The position numbers were made by a program, and so were the translations under genes. Shown here piece after piece: positions 62,398 through 64,000 of a DNA stretch of 64,000 nucleotides (position 1 is the stretch's first letter; every line of letters starts with the position of its first letter). This stretch comes from Rhodococcus sp. B7740. GTDB lineage: Bacteria; Actinomycetota; Actinomycetes; Mycobacteriales; Mycobacteriaceae. The stretch lies in NCBI RefSeq assembly GCF_000954115.1, contig NZ_CP010797.1:310001-374000 (forward strand), written 5' to 3'. The notes below the pieces were generated by a model that saw only the letters and a program-made list of their open reading frames with translations, was not told the origin of the DNA and searched no databases.

Positions 62398-63201
62398 TCA
62401 GTTGCCCAGCTTCTTGTAGAAACTGCCGATGATCGGAGCGGAGATGCTACGCGGGCTGTACTGCCCGGCCGCCGACATGCCCTTGCTGAGCAGTCCCGGT
62501 ACGACGCGCATCTTGTTCTTCGCGAGGCCGTCGAGGGACAGCTTCGCGGTGTAGGCGCTGTCGATCCACAGAAAGTCGGGAACCATCTTGTCCACGATCG
62601 AGGCCTCGGCCGGATCGGGTGTCTCGGTGCGGACCGGTCCCGGAGCCAGCAGGGTGACGTTGACGCCGGTGCCCGCGAGCTCACCGCGGAGCGATTCGGA
62701 GAACGTGTTGACGAAGGCCTTGGTCGCGGCGTACGTCGCATTGTTGGGGATGGCCATGTTGCCTGCCGCCGAACCGGTGATGAGGATGCCACCTGCTCCG
62801 CGGCCGATCATGCCGGGCATGACGGCCAACGTGAGGTCGTGTACCGCAACGGCATTGAGCTCGACCTGGTCGCGCTCGTACGCTGGATCGAGACCGGCCA
62901 CCGGTCCGAACGTCGCGATACCCGCGTTGTTGCACAGGATCGAGATCTCGCGCTCGGCCAGCTCGGTGACCAGTTCCTGTCGCTGCTGACGATTCGACAG
63001 ATCCGACTGACGCACCTCGACGGTCACGCCGTGCTCGGCTGTGAGCTTGGCAGCCAACGCCTCGAGCAGCTCGCCGCGTCGGGCCACCACGATCAGGGAA
63101 TGTCCGCGGACAGCGAGTTCGGTGGCCAGGGCTTCACCGATTCCGGAGGAGGCTCCGGTGACGACGGCGCGGGCATCTGGACTGGGCTTGGGCAGGCTCA
63201 C
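62398..63201 (-). CDS. SDR oxidoreductase (Rv2509-like)
   Basis: A 267-residue short-chain dehydrogenase with cofactor motif TGASSGIGEAL (residues 15-25), SILCNNAGIA, and the catalytic Tyr/Lys in TYAATKAF near residue 155. Position next to the DUF853 ATPase and orn matches Rv2509 of M. tuberculosis. Related mycobacterial proteins act in lipid metabolism, which fits its conservation in mycolic-acid bacteria; the substrate here is inferred only. It ends two bases after the DUF853 gene in convergent orientation. Confidence 0.88.
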   Translation of the reverse strand: MSLPKPSPDARAVVTGASSGIGEALATELAVRGHSLIVVARRGELLEALAAKLTAEHGVTVEVRQSDLSNRQQRQELVTELAEREISILCNNAGIATFGPVAGLDPAYERDQVELNAVAVHDLTLAVMPGMIGRGAGGILITGSAAGNMAIPNNATYAATKAFVNTFSESLRGELAGTGVNVTLLAPGPVRTETPDPAEASIVDKMVPDFLWIDSAYTAKLSLDGLAKNKMRVVPGLLSKGMSAAGQYSPRSISAPIIGSFYKKLGN

Positions 63202-63225
63202 GGTGAGACAGGCTAGCGGAAAAGA

Positions 63226-64000
63226 TCAGATCGTGGCCGCGAGCCGGGTGCCTTGCTCGATGGCCCTCTTGGCGTCGAGCTCCGCTGCGACGTCCGCACC
63301 GCCGATGACGTGTGTGGTGGTCCCCGCGGCCTTCAGTTCGTCGACCAGGTCGCGTACCGACTCCTGGCCCGCGCAGATCACGATGGTGTCGACCTCGAGA
63401 ACGCGTGAACGTTCGTGCTTGTCACCGAAGGAGATGTGCAGCCCCGCGTCGTCGATCTTCTCGTAGTTGACGCCCGAGAGCTGATGCACACCTTTGGCTT
63501 TCAGTGCAGCGCGATGGACCCAACCGGTCGTCTTCGCCAGCCCGGCCCCGATGCGTCCCGGCTTGCGTTGCAGTAGGTACACCTCACGCGGAGACGGTGC
63601 GGGCACCGGAGTCGTCAACGCCCCCGGCGCGGCCTCGGGCTCGGTGACGCCCCACTCCTGCTTCCATTCCTTCAGATCCAACGTGGGGGAGGCGTCGGTG
63701 GTGAGGAACTCGGAGATGTCGATGCCGATACCGCCGGCACCGATGACCGCGACCCGATCGCCGACGGGCCTGCCGTCGCGCACCAGTTCTGCGTACGACA
63801 GCACCGACGGATGCTCGATGCCCGGGATGTTCGGAATCCGGGGAGTGACGCCGGTGGCGAGTACCACCTCGTCGAACTCGCCCGCGATCAGTTCTGCGGC
63901 GGTGACCCTGGTGTCGAGGTGCACCGCGACGTCGGCGGAGCGCAGTGCGCTCGAGAAATACCGGATGGTCTCGGCGAATTCCTCCTTGCCGGGAATGAGC
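63226..64000 (-). CDS. fadH: NADPH-dependent 2,4-dienoyl-CoA reductase, C-terminal part
   Basis: The C-terminal portion of a FadH-type enzyme, which reduces 2,4-dienoyl-CoA during oxidation of unsaturated fatty acids; the N-terminal half lies beyond the window. Before the first Met of the visible frame, the reading frame continues through IPGKEEFAETIRYF, a family hallmark, so it is not complete here. It includes the NADPH-binding VAVIGAGGIGIDISEFL and ends in a domain typical of the family. Confidence 0.9.
   Translation of the reverse strand, partial: LIPGKEEFAETIRYFSSALRSADVAVHLDTRVTAAELIAGEFDEVVLATGVTPRIPNIPGIEHPSVLSYAELVRDGRPVGDRVAVIGAGGIGIDISEFLTTDASPTLDLKEWKQEWGVTEPEAAPGALTTPVPAPSPREVYLLQRKPGRIGAGLAKTTGWVHRAALKAKGVHQLSGVNYEKIDDAGLHISFGDKHERSRVLEVDTIVICAGQESVRDLVDELKAAGTTTHVIGGADVAAELDAKRAIEQGTRLAATI

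Overview
The window is high-GC actinobacterial chromosome, most likely Rhodococcus or a close relative in the Nocardiaceae. The pointers are a single-chain type I fatty acid synthase followed directly by acpS, an L,D-transpeptidase lipoprotein, a mycothiol-type (MDMPI/DinB-like) protein, frequent GTG/TTG starts, and gene order matching mycobacteria. No insertion sequence, integrase, phage gene or CRISPR array was seen. Comparisons with M. tuberculosis H37Rv below are from memory of its map.

1-5.1 kb is a housekeeping block matching Rv1333-Rv1343c: a P1-family peptidase (cut by the window edge), rhomboid protease, metallo-beta-lactamase-fold phosphodiesterase, RNase PH, RdgB, a secreted lipase, and two small membrane proteins on the other strand. 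The cysO/mec/cysM genes and murI, which sit inside this block in H37Rv, are absent. 5.2-7.6 kb holds an MDMPI-like protein, tRNA-Leu(UAG), a TetR regulator and a helix-hairpin-helix protein. 8.0-22.4 kb is the lipid core, fas-acpS, then a TetR regulator, a DUF7159-like membrane protein, an M20 peptidase, bcp and a DUF3618 protein, in the same order as Rv2524c-Rv2520c. tRNA-Lys(CUU) closes it.

22.7-57.3 kb is an accessory stretch inserted between the homologues of Rv2520c and Rv2518c. It holds a DUF6461-type protein, small enzymes, an oxidoreductase/efflux unit (an Old Yellow Enzyme fused to a Ddn-like domain, a TetR regulator and a 14-TM MFS pump, with palindromes placed inside the predicted promoters), an iron-regulated siderophore-binding lipoprotein, stress-type genes (SDR, STAS, AKR), and a cell-surface polysaccharide cluster at 39.6-50.0 kb. 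That cluster has a priming sugar-phosphate transferase, a Wzy/ligase-type polymerase, three glycosyltransferases, a Wzx flippase, a Wzz-like protein without a recognisable kinase site, and a condensation-type acyltransferase. Beside it lie an RHH-GAF protein and a secreted clan-A glycoside hydrolase. The stretch ends with a one-chain assimilatory nitrate reductase carrying its own diflavin reductase.

57.5-64 kb returns to conserved order: L,D-transpeptidase, M23 peptidase, tRNA-His, orn, a HerA/DUF853 ATPase, an SDR (Rv2509-like), and the C-terminal part of a 2,4-dienoyl-CoA reductase running off the window.

How the genes work together: fas and acpS form one transcription unit in which AcpS activates the ACP domain of Fas. 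The LDT and M23 proteins act on peptidoglycan. The polysaccharide genes form a nearly complete Wzx/Wzy pathway with overlapping reading frames. Regulatory DNA read directly from the sequence includes an IdeR-type iron box, a SigF-type promoter, a Crp/GlxR-type site, GTAAC-type direct repeats, and four intrinsic-terminator-like hairpins.
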